From Epinephelus fuscoguttatus (Eukaryota; Chordata; Actinopteri; Perciformes; Serranidae), in the NCBI RefSeq assembly GCF_011397635.1, contig NC_064770.1, forward strand, positions 21,607,707 through 21,671,706: a stretch of DNA of 64,000 nucleotides, given 5' to 3'. The translations under genes and the position numbers were made by a program. Under the pieces are notes generated by a model that made no database searches, was not told the origin of the DNA, and saw only the letters and a program-made list of their open reading frames with translations. Shown here one piece after another: positions 24,412 to 37,300 of this stretch (position 1 is the stretch's first letter; every line of letters begins with the position of its first letter).

Positions 24412-24802
24412 CGACAGGAATTTGGTGTGGCCTTACCGTTGGTCATCCACGCTCCACTCTCACAGTCACATGCACATGCTCCAAAGTAAACTCATATCCC
24501 AGCCCGTCTTCATGCTTCAGGTCTGTGACATCTCCATTGTTGATTAGTTTGTGCATTTTGTTGTCTTCCATCTATTCAACAAGGAGGTGTTTGATACAGT
24601 AAAGGACTCACAATATAACGGCTCAGCAGGAATTATCACAGTAATGATGGTGGGTTTTACAATATTTCATGCATACAAAAAAAACTTTACTGTACTGTAT
24701 TTGTTCAGGTATTCTTTAGTCCAGCGGTTTGTTCCTTGCATTTATTAAATCTATGTGATGGTTAATGTTGTTTGCATAGGTGCTTTAGAAGTTTTGCTTT
24801 AA

Positions 24803-24808
24803 AATAAA
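24803..24808 (+). terminator. btbd17: candidate btbd17 polyadenylation signal
   Basis: AATAAA about 390 bases after the stop codon, in a run AAAATAAAATG. An ATTAAA near 24937 is an alternative. Confidence 0.5.
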
Positions 24809-24997
24809 ATGTTATTGCTGTTAATTTTTATGCATTTCACCATTCCGCAGTCAAATATAGCTTTCAGTTCATTTCACTTATATCCTGTGACATACTCTTA
24901 TATACTTGTTTGTTGTTTACATACCAAAATGTGTAAATTAAAGTGCAATCCCATCATCAGTGTTCCTTTGAATAGGCAACTGTAGTTGACTTGCAAG

Positions 24998-25597
24998 CAG
25001 TGGTGGGGAAACTACATTTAAACTGTCTATTAAAAGTAGTTAAATTAAATCTTAACTACATTAAAATAACTTGCTTGTTAAAGTGAAACTATTTCCAAAA
25101 AGTAGTTCAACTACATCCAAACAACAGCACAGGAAATGGTCACAATCTGAGTCTAAAATCTCATATTGTTACACGGACATACAACTGAACTCACACTGCT
25201 TGAAGTGTAGGTGTGTTAGATTTAGAGGCGGGGGCAGGCCAATCCTCATTGAGGCAGCCTGAGGATGAGTTTTAGGGAAAGGATAGAAAGCAGTTGTGTG
25301 GGTGGAATCAAGAAAAATGTTAAACTTATAGGGAAATTCATAGTCTTTGATTGCAGACAACTGTCATTAAATGACAACTGCGGCCAATTACCTGTAGCAT
25401 TGTGCCATTTTGTATGGCAAAAATACGTCATGACAGTGCTTAAAATATGTAGCTTGTAATTAACTACATAAACTTCATGACCCAAAGTAGTTCATTACCA
25501 AAAAAGCTACTGAGATTTCAGTGTAATTAAACTGCCACCCATCAGCCTAGATAAACCAGTAATTGAACTACATGTAGTTCACTAAACCCCAACACTG
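24998..25597. mobile_element. hAT-like non-autonomous element with perfect 8-bp target duplication
   Basis: Starts CAGTGGTGGGGAAACTAC and ends AACCCCAACACTG, giving short terminal inverted repeats. It is flanked on both sides by CTTGCAAG (24990-24997 and 25598-25605). Eight-base duplications and CAGTG… ends fit the hAT superfamily. The interior is rich in AGTAGTT/AACTAC motifs, as in short teleost hAT derivatives. No transposase frame. Confidence 0.85.
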
Positions 25598-25827
25598 CTT
25601 GCAAGACAGTGAGTCCTTTGGTATTTTTTTTTAATTTATTTATTGTTCCACATGCATTTTAACTAAACCAATATGTGATTTTCATCCAGAAACAAAAAAA
25701 TATTAATAAAAGACAATAAAATAAAAAAAGTCTGTGTTTGCCTGTATTGAATTTGCAGAAATAAACTTTATTGAAGCAACAATAATGTATGATCTCACTG
25801 TAGTTTGATGATTTTGATGAGTTACAG

Positions 25828-27090
25828 CAGACATGTCCAAAGTCGGGGCCTGGGGGCCAGTTGTAGCCCATGGAATGAATGAAAATGGCCCCTTTTTGTC
25901 TTTTAAAATATAGTATATGTGGTCGACTTGTTTATACAAGCAGGATCACTTTGCGTTTTTTCTGTGCACCCCACGATGGTACGACTATCATGCACTCTGT
26001 AACCTAGCAGGAGGCGGTAAACAAGAAAAGAACGGTCACCTAACAGCAAACATTTCCTGCTAAATAGTGGACATGGCCACAGCAAAAACGTAACTGCCAC
26101 ATCTCTACCATCTCTTCATTAGCTCCGTGCACTCAGGCCGTTGATATCTCCAGATACACAATATCTAAGTTTGTCAAAAGCCACACACGGGGAGACAGGG
26201 CGTGAGGAGGCTTCCGAGGGTAGTGACCAGTTTCTTTGCAGCTGTAAGCCCAGCTAACAGTGCTCATTTTTTTGAGCAATGTCAAGTCAGTCTTAGGAAA
26301 ATCATTTAAGTGTAGAAGGTGAGCAAGGAACACTATTCTCAAACATCTCCGGGAGATTAGAAGCAATTCAGAACCTCGCCACTCGAAGGCATTCCCAGAA
26401 AGTGTGAAAAAAGGTACCTGGGGCTTGCACAGGACACAAGAAGGTTCAGGGATAGTTTTCATTAAACAGAGCTTCCCAGGAGTCAAATATATTCTGTGAA
26501 TAAAATTATAATGTGTGGTAAAGTCTGATTTCTAGTAGACAAAAGCATATTGGACCAGACTTTCATTCATTCATTCATTTTCTGTAACCGAGTATCCTGT
26601 TAGGAGTCACGGGGGGCTGGACCTTATCCCAGCTGACACTGGGCAAAAGGCGGGGTACACCCTGGACAGGTCGCCAGATTATCGCAGGGCCAAGGTATAG
26701 AGACACACAACCATTCACACCTACAGGCAATTTAGAGTCACCAAATAAGATAACCTGCATGTCTTTGGATTGTGGGAGGAAGTTGGAGTACCTGGAGAAA
26801 ACCCATGCTGACATGGGGAGAACATGCAAACTCTGCACCTACCCTGTGTTAGAAGGGGTCTAAATGCCTGCCGTAATATAAGCTGATAACATTTGGTAAC
26901 CAGACCACCTGTGCAGCTTGTGCAGGAGCAGTGAATAATTTTGCAGGGAAATATGTGTTTATCTCATTGGATGTAATTTTGTTGTTTGTGTTGTTTTTTA
27001 AGAGCCCATATGATGCCAGAAGCAGATGATCCTCAGGTATTTTCACATTATCTAATATGGCCCCCGTTTAAAAAAGTTTGGACACTCCTG
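25828..27090. mobile_element. hAT-like element with perfect 8-bp target duplication, just upstream of map2k6
   Basis: The left end CAGACATGTCCAAAGTC and right end GTTTGGACACTCCTG are inverted repeats of the 'CAGGGGTGTCCAAACTT' type known from Charlie-like hAT elements. AGTTACAG is duplicated exactly at 25820-25827 and 27091-27098. The unit is 1263 bp and carries a nested dispersed repeat (26563-26845). A minus-strand frame at 26133-26486 may be a decayed transposase remnant. Confidence 0.88.
26563..26845. repeat. teleost dispersed repeat nested in the hAT-like element
   Basis: Begins with (CATT)n and TTTTCTGTAACCGAGTATCC, then GGGCTGGACCTTATCCCAGC, GGCGGGGTACACCCTGGACA, CCATTCACACCTACAGGCAA, CATGTCTTTGGATTGTGGGA and GGGGAGAACATGCAAACTCT. 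This order is one of the commonest interspersed repeats in fish genomes; I do not assign it to a class. Confidence 0.75.
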
Positions 27091-27099
27091 AGTTACAGG

Positions 27100-27505
27100 A
27101 ATTGATGGAAAAGACTTTCGCTTTGTGCCCACGCGGTAGAAAACTACATATCCCATGATGCTCGGCGCAAGGCAGGAAATACGCCATTACGTCGTTGGAC
27201 CCTTCAGCTGTCAGACTTTGGCCACCCTAAAAGTGCAGGTTTTGTTAGCAAACTAACTCGGACTGTACAACCCGCGCTGACTTTATTCAAAGTTGTGCAT
27301 TCATCTATTAATCGATTTTTGAGCGCGCGAGCCGCCGATCGAAGCGCTAACATTGCACGAGGACGAACCGTTTGATTTAATCGCTGCTAGTTTTTGCACA
27401 AGCCAGCGATCCTGAGCGGGTGTAAGGCTAGATGCAGGGAGGGAGGGAGTAAAAGAAGGCAAAAGTCTTTGTGCTTCCCTTCCCCCTCATCAAAGCAAAG
27501 GGGAA
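27100..27505 (+). promoter_or_regulatory. map2k6: map2k6 promoter and 5' UTR, CpG-rich
   Basis: ACTACATATCCCATGATGC (27143-27161) matches the ZNF143/THAP11 (SBS) site pattern ACTACAATTCCCAGCATGC closely. It is followed by GCCATTA (YY1-like) with TTACGTCG (CRE-like) near 27183-27195, and a CpG-dense stretch at about 27310-27370. No TATA box. This fits a dispersed CpG-type promoter starting between about 27200 and 27400. Confidence 0.55.
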
Positions 27506-28288
27506 ATGTCTCTGTCTAAAGGAGGTAAGTGGGTTTTTTCCACTGTTTTTTTGTGTAAACAACCGTGCATATGTGTCAAACATCGAGCTGCAGTTTGCGT
27601 GGAAGTAATTTAGCTAGCTATGTTTGAGAAATGTAACCTTGCCAGGTGGAAAGCTGCATGTATGAGAGGAGGAAAAAGAAGCTAGCCAGCATGTCTTGCT
27701 TTCTATCATTATGCGAAGTCTTTAGACAGACTGGTGTCTGAAGGTATTCATTAAAGACTCAATGATAGTGCGAGAAAGAGTAGTTTTTATTATTAACATG
27801 TTAGCTAAATGCTACACTCGCGTCTTCGTTCCCGTGTTGTTGTTAGCTACCAGCATTTTCTCGACAATAAAGGAGTTTTGCCAAGCTGTAATTAAGAACC
27901 AACTTGCCCCTCAGCTGGGAAATACCGCGCTGGGGTTAGTTTGTGTCTCTGGGTGAAGTGAAGCACATTGGGACCACAGGTGTTTGTGTTTTTCGGCCTC
28001 CTGACTCATGACTGATCGATTGTGTTGAGTCCTTTTGGTTTGGCCACTGTGTTAGCGCAAACAAATTTATAGCGCAGCGTCCATGTAAATGCTTTAATGC
28101 ATGTTTTCCCCCTGGTAATGAAAATCCCTTTATTTTTTTAAAAGCAGGTGGCGATGCCAAGGAACCATGGCGCTATCACACACTTGGCTTCCGCCAGTCA
28201 GTTAGCGAGTCTGTGCTGTGTAATCACTGTGCACTGTTGAATAAAATACACACCTTGGAAAAATCAAGGTCCCTCCTCTGCGTCACAC

Positions 28289-28328
<40 letters not shown>

Positions 28329-31300
28329 CATGATGATGATGTCAATTTACATTTCAAGTTCACCGCTTGTGCTGTTACACAATCATACTAGCGTTACCAT
28401 GGTCGGGAGTACACATTGTTTTGAGAGGGCTGTGTAGATTGGCTGGGTGCTGCTCAGGCAATCACAGCCTTTGGCCTACCATGGCATGTTTTGACTTGCA
28501 GCACCAATACCTAGTGCAGCCTCTCTTTTGTTGACAGTTCACTGGCTGCAAGCAGATACTCTATAGCTGCTACACAGGTTCTGTGCTGTAATTGTTGTGT
28601 GCACCAAAGCAGGCCAGAGGTGTCTTTGTAAAAGTTATTCCCATTTTCTGGCCACTACAAGGAGTTGTGCCCAGCTGGTCAAAAGGGAGGAGAGGGCCCT
28701 AAGTGTATTGCAGTGCCGCTGTTCATGGTATTGCTGAGGCATGTTTAGAGATTGGGTTCTCCCTAACAGCACTGATAGGGTGGTGTGGAAGATTATATGT
28801 GCATGAGTCATCCTTTTCTGTATATGGACCCACTCTGAGGGTTGGAGCTTCCTGATGGTGATTCGCCACACAGCTATTGACACTTTGATCCCATGCACAA
28901 TCCAGAAATTCTTGTTCACATTACGTATGAATTACTGCACTCTGGGTGGTTTCCACTAAACATCTTTTTTGACTTCCTAGGAGTTACTGCATTTCCTGTA
29001 AAAGCTCACCAATTCACTGCTACTGTCTTTAGTAGCTGATACTTATAACTAACACAGCAGCAGCAGCAGCAGCAAAAATACTGATTTAATCAGGATACTA
29101 TGATTGATACTTACAATAAAAATATCTTTAGTGTGATAAATCTCTTCTCATGTGAGTGCAAAGGTTTTTTTTAATATATAAAATGCATTATGCAACTTGC
29201 ACCATATTTGGATACAAAGCAAGGTTTCAGTGCACCCATTGATATAAATAGCATGAATTATAAGTGCTGGGATTGCTACTGTGCATCACCCACTCCCTTG
29301 AAACGCTTGGTGCCAAAATGGTTTCTGTGTACATGTTTCACCTGTGCAGCCTCCATATACTTTGACTGCAGCCGAGGCTGATGTCATGGCACTATTGTGT
29401 CCTATTGGGCTCAGTTCAAGGACCATGCAGGTCTTGCAGCAGAAAGCTGTTGTGAAGCTAGCCTCAGCTGGCCCTAAAGGGGACAGCGAGCAACAAGCAG
29501 GCCAAGTGAAGTGACATCATATTTCCCAAAGGGTCCTGACAGTTGTTGTGTTTTAAGCGGATGTGTCCAGTCTGACTGGCTGTGAGTCATATCCCACTCA
29601 ACACTCCTGGCTACACTGTCACTGCACACACCGCACACTGCTACCTGAGAAATCCACTATTATTTTACAGTAAATATGTCCAGGAGTAACGTAGACTGAA
29701 TTGAAACGAAAAAAGCACATATTTTGTCTTAAATTTAGTAGTTTTCTAGGTATCTCTTAAAAAGAGATTGTGCATGCCAGAAGTTTTGTTTGTGTGTCAC
29801 ACTAATTTTGGTCCATGAACAAAAGGCTGTCTTATTTGTCAGGTCGTCAGAAGGCTTCGAGTGCTTGTACTTTATCCCACGCAGAGGAAACGCAAAATCT
29901 ATTTTTGACTGAGCATGTGTGAGTAAATCACACTTCAATCTCTCCCTACCACATGAGACTACTGTAGTCTGTCCAGACACTGTAGGCCTATTTTAGGGCT
30001 GCAGCACAAAATGGACCTGTCTGGCATTTCAGCAGTAGGCCATAGAATCTAAAATCTTTTGTAAAACTTCACTTCCCTTCCAGCTTAATCTAGCAAGGAG
30101 GGGTTTACCCAATCGTACTTCCTCCACACTAGAGTATTGTGACTCACTCAATGCCAAACACACAACCCCGCAGTAATAATGAGAGCTGTTGCATTTCTTC
30201 CAAAGTGAAGGTGCTTGTGCAGTAAACCAGTTTCGCTGAACCGGGGTAGAATAATTGCACAGGCCTGCATGCAGCAGTACAAGAACAGGAAATAACCAGC
30301 CGGGTCCAAACTGTTTCTCGTCATATCCCAGTGGGTGAAACTGTGACCAAGCACACACAAACAGAGGTCAAGAAAAGTGCTCCATCTTTCCTGTCGACCT
30401 TGCAACAAGAGCGAACACGCTGAACATGAGTGTCCGTGTCCAGAAGAGTTGAGTTGTTTTTCCTGTGTTGCTGCTCATAGGCCTGGTAGCTGTGTCATTC
30501 TGGCAGGGACTCGCAGCCCCTTGTGGGAAGTCCCAGAGGCTGCTGGTAAACTGTGTTTATGAATGGACTGCTGTCACTGATTTAACACAGAAAGGTCCCA
30601 GAGCTGCACGGTTTACAGCACCATTCTCTAGATATTAAAAAAATGTAAACTCAATTTGAGATTAGGGAAAAATGTGACATAATGGAAAAACCCATTGATG
30701 GTTGATTTGATAGCAGTTATCGTAATAGTAAAAAAATCTTCCCTAGCACCCCTCCTCCCTTCCATTTGAGTCATCATACCAATGTCGATTAGTCATTTAG
30801 TCCTCCTTTTCCCTGTTGCAGGGCCTCAGCTTCGAGTACACCTAATCTCCAGAGAGATAACAGATCATTTGTTGCTGTTTGTGTCAGAGGCAACTGCAAA
30901 TTGTTTGCAACCTTGTAAAAACTCCTTACTACCAGAATAGAATAAAATTCCCTATCAATAGATTGATGTGGATATATGAAAACAAGCAAAGTCCATTTAG
31001 TTTGCACTTAATGCCCTGAATTAGAACTCCTGATCTCTCATGTGGCAGACCTTGTCACTAAACTCAGAGTAGTGTGGCCAGCGGGTTCATAACAGTCTGT
31101 AGATGTGAAAGTCCATTTGCCTCAGTCCTTCTACAAAACACTGCCAATCATACCAGCTTGTGGTTGCTGCTAAATACAGCTTTATTGATCACTGCATGTC
31201 TATGATGGAGATGAGATGGTAATGGTTTTCTAATTTCTTGTCTCTAAGGGAAGAAGAAGAACCCCGGGCTGAAGCTGGCCAAAGAAGTGTTTGTGCAGCC

Positions 31301-34300
31301 CCAACCAGCAGCAGCAGCGTAAGACTCCTTTTTACAGTGTGGAAGTGAGAGCAGCCAAACCATCCTCAGGCCACATCCACACTGATGCATTTTCATTTCA
31401 AAACAAAAATAATCTCTGTAAACACAAGTGTTTTAACACTGATTTAGAAATAAATGTTTATCACTGGACAGTAGAAAGCAGATTGTACTCTGCAGCTGGT
31501 TGCTTCGTTATAGAAAATACTATTGAGATGGAGGAGAGTAAGACCAGCAGTTTCTTTGCTTGGACTGATAATGAGGTAGAAATGTTATATAAAGTATCAC
31601 ATGAGTATAAAGTGGTCAAGGTGGCGAAAAACAAATCGGGAGTTGTCGCAAAACAAATATAGTGATGTGCTAGAGTGATAACATTGTCGGGAGCAATATC
31701 TAATGCTGGTGAAAGCCTAGACAATGGGAAAGGAGTACCCACACAAGAAGGTTGAAATTACAAAAGTTATGTAAACAGAGATGTGATGTTTTGGCTTGAC
31801 ACGTCATGACTAATAAGACATTACTGGGAAGGGAACACAAGTGTCAATCAGTACGTTTACATGACACTTGAAAAAAACAAATTATTGCCTTAATTCGACT
31901 ATAACTGGACAACTGAAGTGCATGTAAACGCGTTACTCCGACTAATGTCAGAGTTCTCCAACTCCGATTAAGACACCCAGATAATGCAATTGGAATTCGA
32001 TTTTCTCTGGCATGTATACGCCTTAAACAGAGTTAAACTAGACAATGCATGTGCGCACGCTCCACACCCCCCACGCTGGCGTATGACCCCGGAACAGACA
32101 AGACATGCTATTGTTGTAGCCCTCCAACAGCATACGGCGTTCTTGTCTGCCTCTCGAAATCACCATGACCACGAGGGATAGCGTGCACCTTATCTGCACA
32201 ATCAGTAACGCGTACATTACATACGAGATGAACAAAGCTGTACGATTATCCACCTTGCTGTTGTTCGAAAATGCCAGTCTGCCGCCTGACTCCAGTTGTT
32301 TATTATTAAGTGACGTAAGAGGTCAACCGGAAAGGGGGCTGTATTAACCCGCTGAAACAACACATATCGCCACCTAGTGTTAAGGAGGAGGACACGTTCC
32401 TGCCAGTAATTAGATTTTCTCAGTTGCATGTAAACTGGGACAAGGACAGAAGTCCGATTAGACTCCAAAATCGAATTTTGAGCATAGCTCGATTAAGCTG
32501 TGCATGTAAACGTACTGATTGTCATTGTCAAAGTTCTCCGATTAGGGATTTCAAAGTACAACAGTAGTGTGGACTCTCGGCGTGAATGTAGCAACAGTTA
32601 TATGCTTCAAAATGAAAACATATTTGTGTAGATGTAATTTGAGAGGATCTCAAATTCAGAGCCAAAGCTCTAAAATGACCGGGGCTATAAGAAAGAAATG
32701 CAATACAAAAATGCCAGGTGTTTTTTGAGGATTTTAAGATAAAAAATATTACTTTTAGCACTGACTTAAATAAATATTTGTTTCAAAATAATCTTGTAAG
32801 CACAATTTCTCTTAGAATCTGAATTTGCCATCACTGAACATTGTGATTAAAACTGACTACACACGGTCACTCTCTCCCTGCAGGCCACCTCGAGACCTTG
32901 ACTCAAAAGCTTGCGTCACAATTGGAGATCAGGTAAGCTGTTGTATTCCTCTGAAACATGCCATTGTATTTTTGGCTGTGCTGAACACCCGTTAGTGTGA
33001 CGCCTGCTTCCTGTGTCCAGAACTTTGTGGTGAAGGCTGATGACTTGGAGCAGATTGAAGAGCTGGGCCGGGGAGCGTATGGAGTGGTGGACAAGATGAA
33101 ACATGTGCCCAGTGGTGTTATCATGGCTGTCAAGGTGGGATGGGAAGCTACTTCTCAGGTTACTTGATCTGTAAATGAGCCATTTTAAAATAGTACCATG
33201 ACTCATAGATGTATTCAACATATGAGCTCAACTTGTAAACATTTAGATGAGGTCTATTAGAACTACATCATGTCACTCCAAGGGGTGGTATAGGACAGCA
33301 GACACCATTTGATTTTAGCTGCATCTGCCCGCTGATGACACTGGCAGCCAAATCTGTGATGTTTGTGTCCCCAGAGGATTCGTGCCACCGTCAACACTCT
33401 GGAGCAGAAGAGGCTCCTGATGGATCTGGACATTTCCATGAGGACAGTGGACTGCTTCTACACTGTGACCTTCTATGGCGCCCTCTTCAGAGAGGTGAAT
33501 AAACTGTCACATTGATGACTGGTATGAACTCTTGCATACGTTATGTTGAGTGTGTGGTCATCTTGTTTCTTAATTTTGGGCCACATCTGTTTTTCTGTTT
33601 TTCCAGGGGGATGTCTGGATCTGTATGGAGCTGATGGACACGTCCCTGGATAAGTTCTATAAGAAGGTTATCGAGAAAGGCAGAGAAATCCCCGAGGACA
33701 TCTTGGGCAAGATCACAGTAGCAGTACGTCCTGTCCCATATTTTACACTACAAGTGTACATTAAAGGAATAGTCACACATTTTGGAAGAGCACATGTTTT
33801 TGCTTTGTGTCCAAGAGCAAGATAATACTGCTGCTATTGAGCTCCAAGGTTCGGGCCCACCTCCTGTGCTCGGACTCATCTCCAACGTCAGGACCCATGG
33901 TGGAAAATCACGCGTTTATCACACTTCCTTATCAAAAATAACGTTTACGGAGCAAATTGTTTTATCATCCTTATCGTTAATGAATAATAAATCAAGCCGC
34001 CTACTGATTATATATTTAATGCATTGTATAACGTCCATGTCATTGTACAGGTAGGTCTATTATAAACCGACCGATCACGTGGTGTTTTTTTGGTCCAGAA
34101 TATCCTTTGATTATGTTGAAAATAGGAACTTTTGCGCAACATTTTGGACAGACCATATGCACTGTGCCACAGGAAGTTAGCATAAAGACAAATTAGCTAA
34201 CAGATCGATGAATGTAATACAGCTCTATATATACATTTTTTGGTGACATCTGTAACATTGGTAGCATACTAGCTATGTGACATAGAGCACGTGCATAGTG

Positions 34301-37300
34301 GACCGTACTTCTTTCAACAACATTTTTCACAAAACTGGCTACACACCTGATAGGCCGGCCTCCTCCCTTATTTGCCACCATGCATTATTAGTCCTGTTTT
34401 TGTACTGCTCCGTGATCATATTCCACAAGATTGGATGTCGGAAAACACTCAAAACAAACTTTTTTGCCATTTCTGTGATGGCATTTTTATCCATCTATAA
34501 AAAGATGCATTTCCTTGTGTTGAACACTAGGGGCGTACTCTTTATACTATACGGAAATACTGACGGTCGCAAAACCATTTGCTAACGATAGCTAGCTAAG
34601 CTCATTTTGTTAGCAAACTAACATCATTTCAGCTAATGTTTCTGTTAGTCTGTTAACCACTTTAGCATAGCTAGCTAATGTTCGCAAACTCATAAAGTTA
34701 GTACAAGTTATTGGCTGCTTTATATTATGTTACCTTCATAAGTTACAGTTGTATAGAAATATAAGGTTGCATTGTTTACCTTGGTACTGTTGGTGGAAGG
34801 TGTGTGGCTTATTCAAACGAATAAAAGCATGCCATCATATCCTGGTGATTGTCTTTGAGGGGCGTACACAATATCAGACTTTCTTCTCCAAAGTCGGGAC
34901 CGAAAAGAATCTAGCGAAGGAGGTGGGCCTAAACCTGGAGGTCTGCAGTCAGAACCTTCTCATTATTTGTGGTTTTACGGAGAGTAAACATGCTGCAGTT
35001 ATTTCTTGATGAACAATAGCTGGGTGCAGTGACTCTCTGAAGTCTTGTCATACTTGTGAGGTTGTCAGGCAACCAGCAATATAGCTGAGACAACTATGTA
35101 TTGGTGGATAGACTACTGCTCTTCAGGAACAGTTGCATCATCACGCAACTCCTCCTAAAACCACAAATTACCATTTGTACATTTCTGTAGCACCAATCAT
35201 TTGTGTTTTTTCCCTTCTACTTGGAAATAACTCTGTGGGTTGAGGTTGCATCCACTTCTTACTTAGATATGTGTTGTTTCGTAAAATATGTGAGACTCCA
35301 GAGAAATGACATCACCAGACCACACAAAAAGCAAATATAAAAAAAATAACAAAATTTGTTGGTATTTTCTACATATTGTTTTATTGTGGTTCATGAAAAA
35401 GTACATCTACAGCTAAAGTTCTCGAATACTTCTTGAGAATTCAGCCTTTTTCCTTAATTTGCTCCATTCACTCCACAGATTGTCAAGGCATTAGAGCATC
35501 TGCACCGTAACCTGTCAGTGATACACAGAGGTAATCACATCATCGGCATACACAGCTTTCAGTTTCCACCTTGTTAGCTTGCTGTGCTCTCTCTCATTAT
35601 TTTCTCAACAATGTCCCTCTGCAGATGTGAAGCCCTCCAATGTTCTGATCAACACTAAGGGCCAAGTGAAAATGTGCGACTTTGGCATCAGTGGCCACCT
35701 GGTGGACTCTGTGGCCAAAACAATGGATGCAGGCTGTAAGCCCTACATGGCGGTAAGTGGGCACCAGGGATGAGACTTCCAGTACAGGCTAGCTGAAATG
35801 AAGAACAAGATTGACCAGAAATTTACAGAGAGATTGCCTGTGCCTGAGGTTGTGCAGTTCCAGAAACATTTTGAAATCTAGACCACAGACTGATACTAAT
35901 CAGGCCTCTACTGTCCTCAGCTTTTAAACATCTTGTGTGGAATATAGGTTTACAAAATTAGTGCATTAGTTTATATCTTGTCAAAAAAACCCACAATTTT
36001 AGCTGACAGATTTTCACCTAATTACACCTTTTCACATCTTTACATTCCCTTTTTTAATTCTTTAATTCTTCTCTCTAAATAATGTCAGATTATTGAGATG
36101 GCTTTCATCAGTTTGTGTCATTTCAATTCCTTCTTTTTTTATTAATGTCTTGAAAATACATGTTTAAAATGTTCAGCAAACCTTGTTTCTAAAAGGCACA
36201 GTGTAATTATTGTTTAAATTATTTTCAGGTAGTGGTGGTTCTTAATCTGTTGCTAATAATTTCCATTTCAGCCTGAGCGGATCAACCCTGACCTCAACCA
36301 GAAAGGCTACAGTGTCAAGTCAGACATATGGAGTCTTGGTATCACAATGGTGAGTAGGGTTGGATATCGAAATGTGGCTCTTAAAGCTACAGATGGTAAC
36401 TTTTATGAAAATAACGTTTTGTAATATTTGCAAATGTTTCTGTGTTTACACAGCACCAAATGAGATGGATAATCTGTAAAACAAAACAACATTTTTCTGC
36501 CTGCCCTAAACCCACTAGCACTACTACTGGGTTTAGGTTCACTGCTCATGAACTGAGGTCAAACTGTCAAATTAGGCAGCGCTGATCAAATATGAATCAA
36601 GATTCTGTTACTGCATTGCCTGTCTCTTACCTCAGATGTTTTTAGAGAAATATTTTAGTGTACTGTTTAGCTGTAACATGAGAAAGTTTGCTGCGGCTGG
36701 TGGGCAGGTCACAAACTTTCTCAATTTACAGCCAAATAGTACCTAAAATATGTTCCTGAAAACATTTGAGGTGAGAAACAGGCAGTGCCAAGTTCGACAG
36801 TTTGACCACAGTTCACAAGCAGTGATTGACATGGTTGACAGCTGGGTTAGAGACGACTCCTTCATTTACATGTGGAATGTGATGTGATATGTGTCAAAGT
36901 GCATCACAAGGAATGAAATCATAAAAGTATATCCCAGCAGTGAAAGTTGAGCTGCTTTCCGTTTTACACACTCTCGGTTCAGGCTGTGATGAGCGCCTTG
37001 TTTGTGGTTTGTTTTTTTGACGGTCATAATGTTCCCTTGTAATATACACCCTCAAGTTGGTCTGCAAATTTCAACAAAAGTATATATCGTCATTGTAATA
37101 ATTACCACAATGGCTAAACTATGTCAAAAGAGATCTCTTTACAGGTAACTCATATTTCCAAACAGCACTAATGCTGAGTCATAGTGACCTTTGATAGTTG
37201 TGATACCTGTGCCATGTTGATTCCACATCAGTAATGGTCCATGCTGTCCTCAGTTATCACATAAATGCCTTACAGATTCATAGACTTTACATACAAGTAT

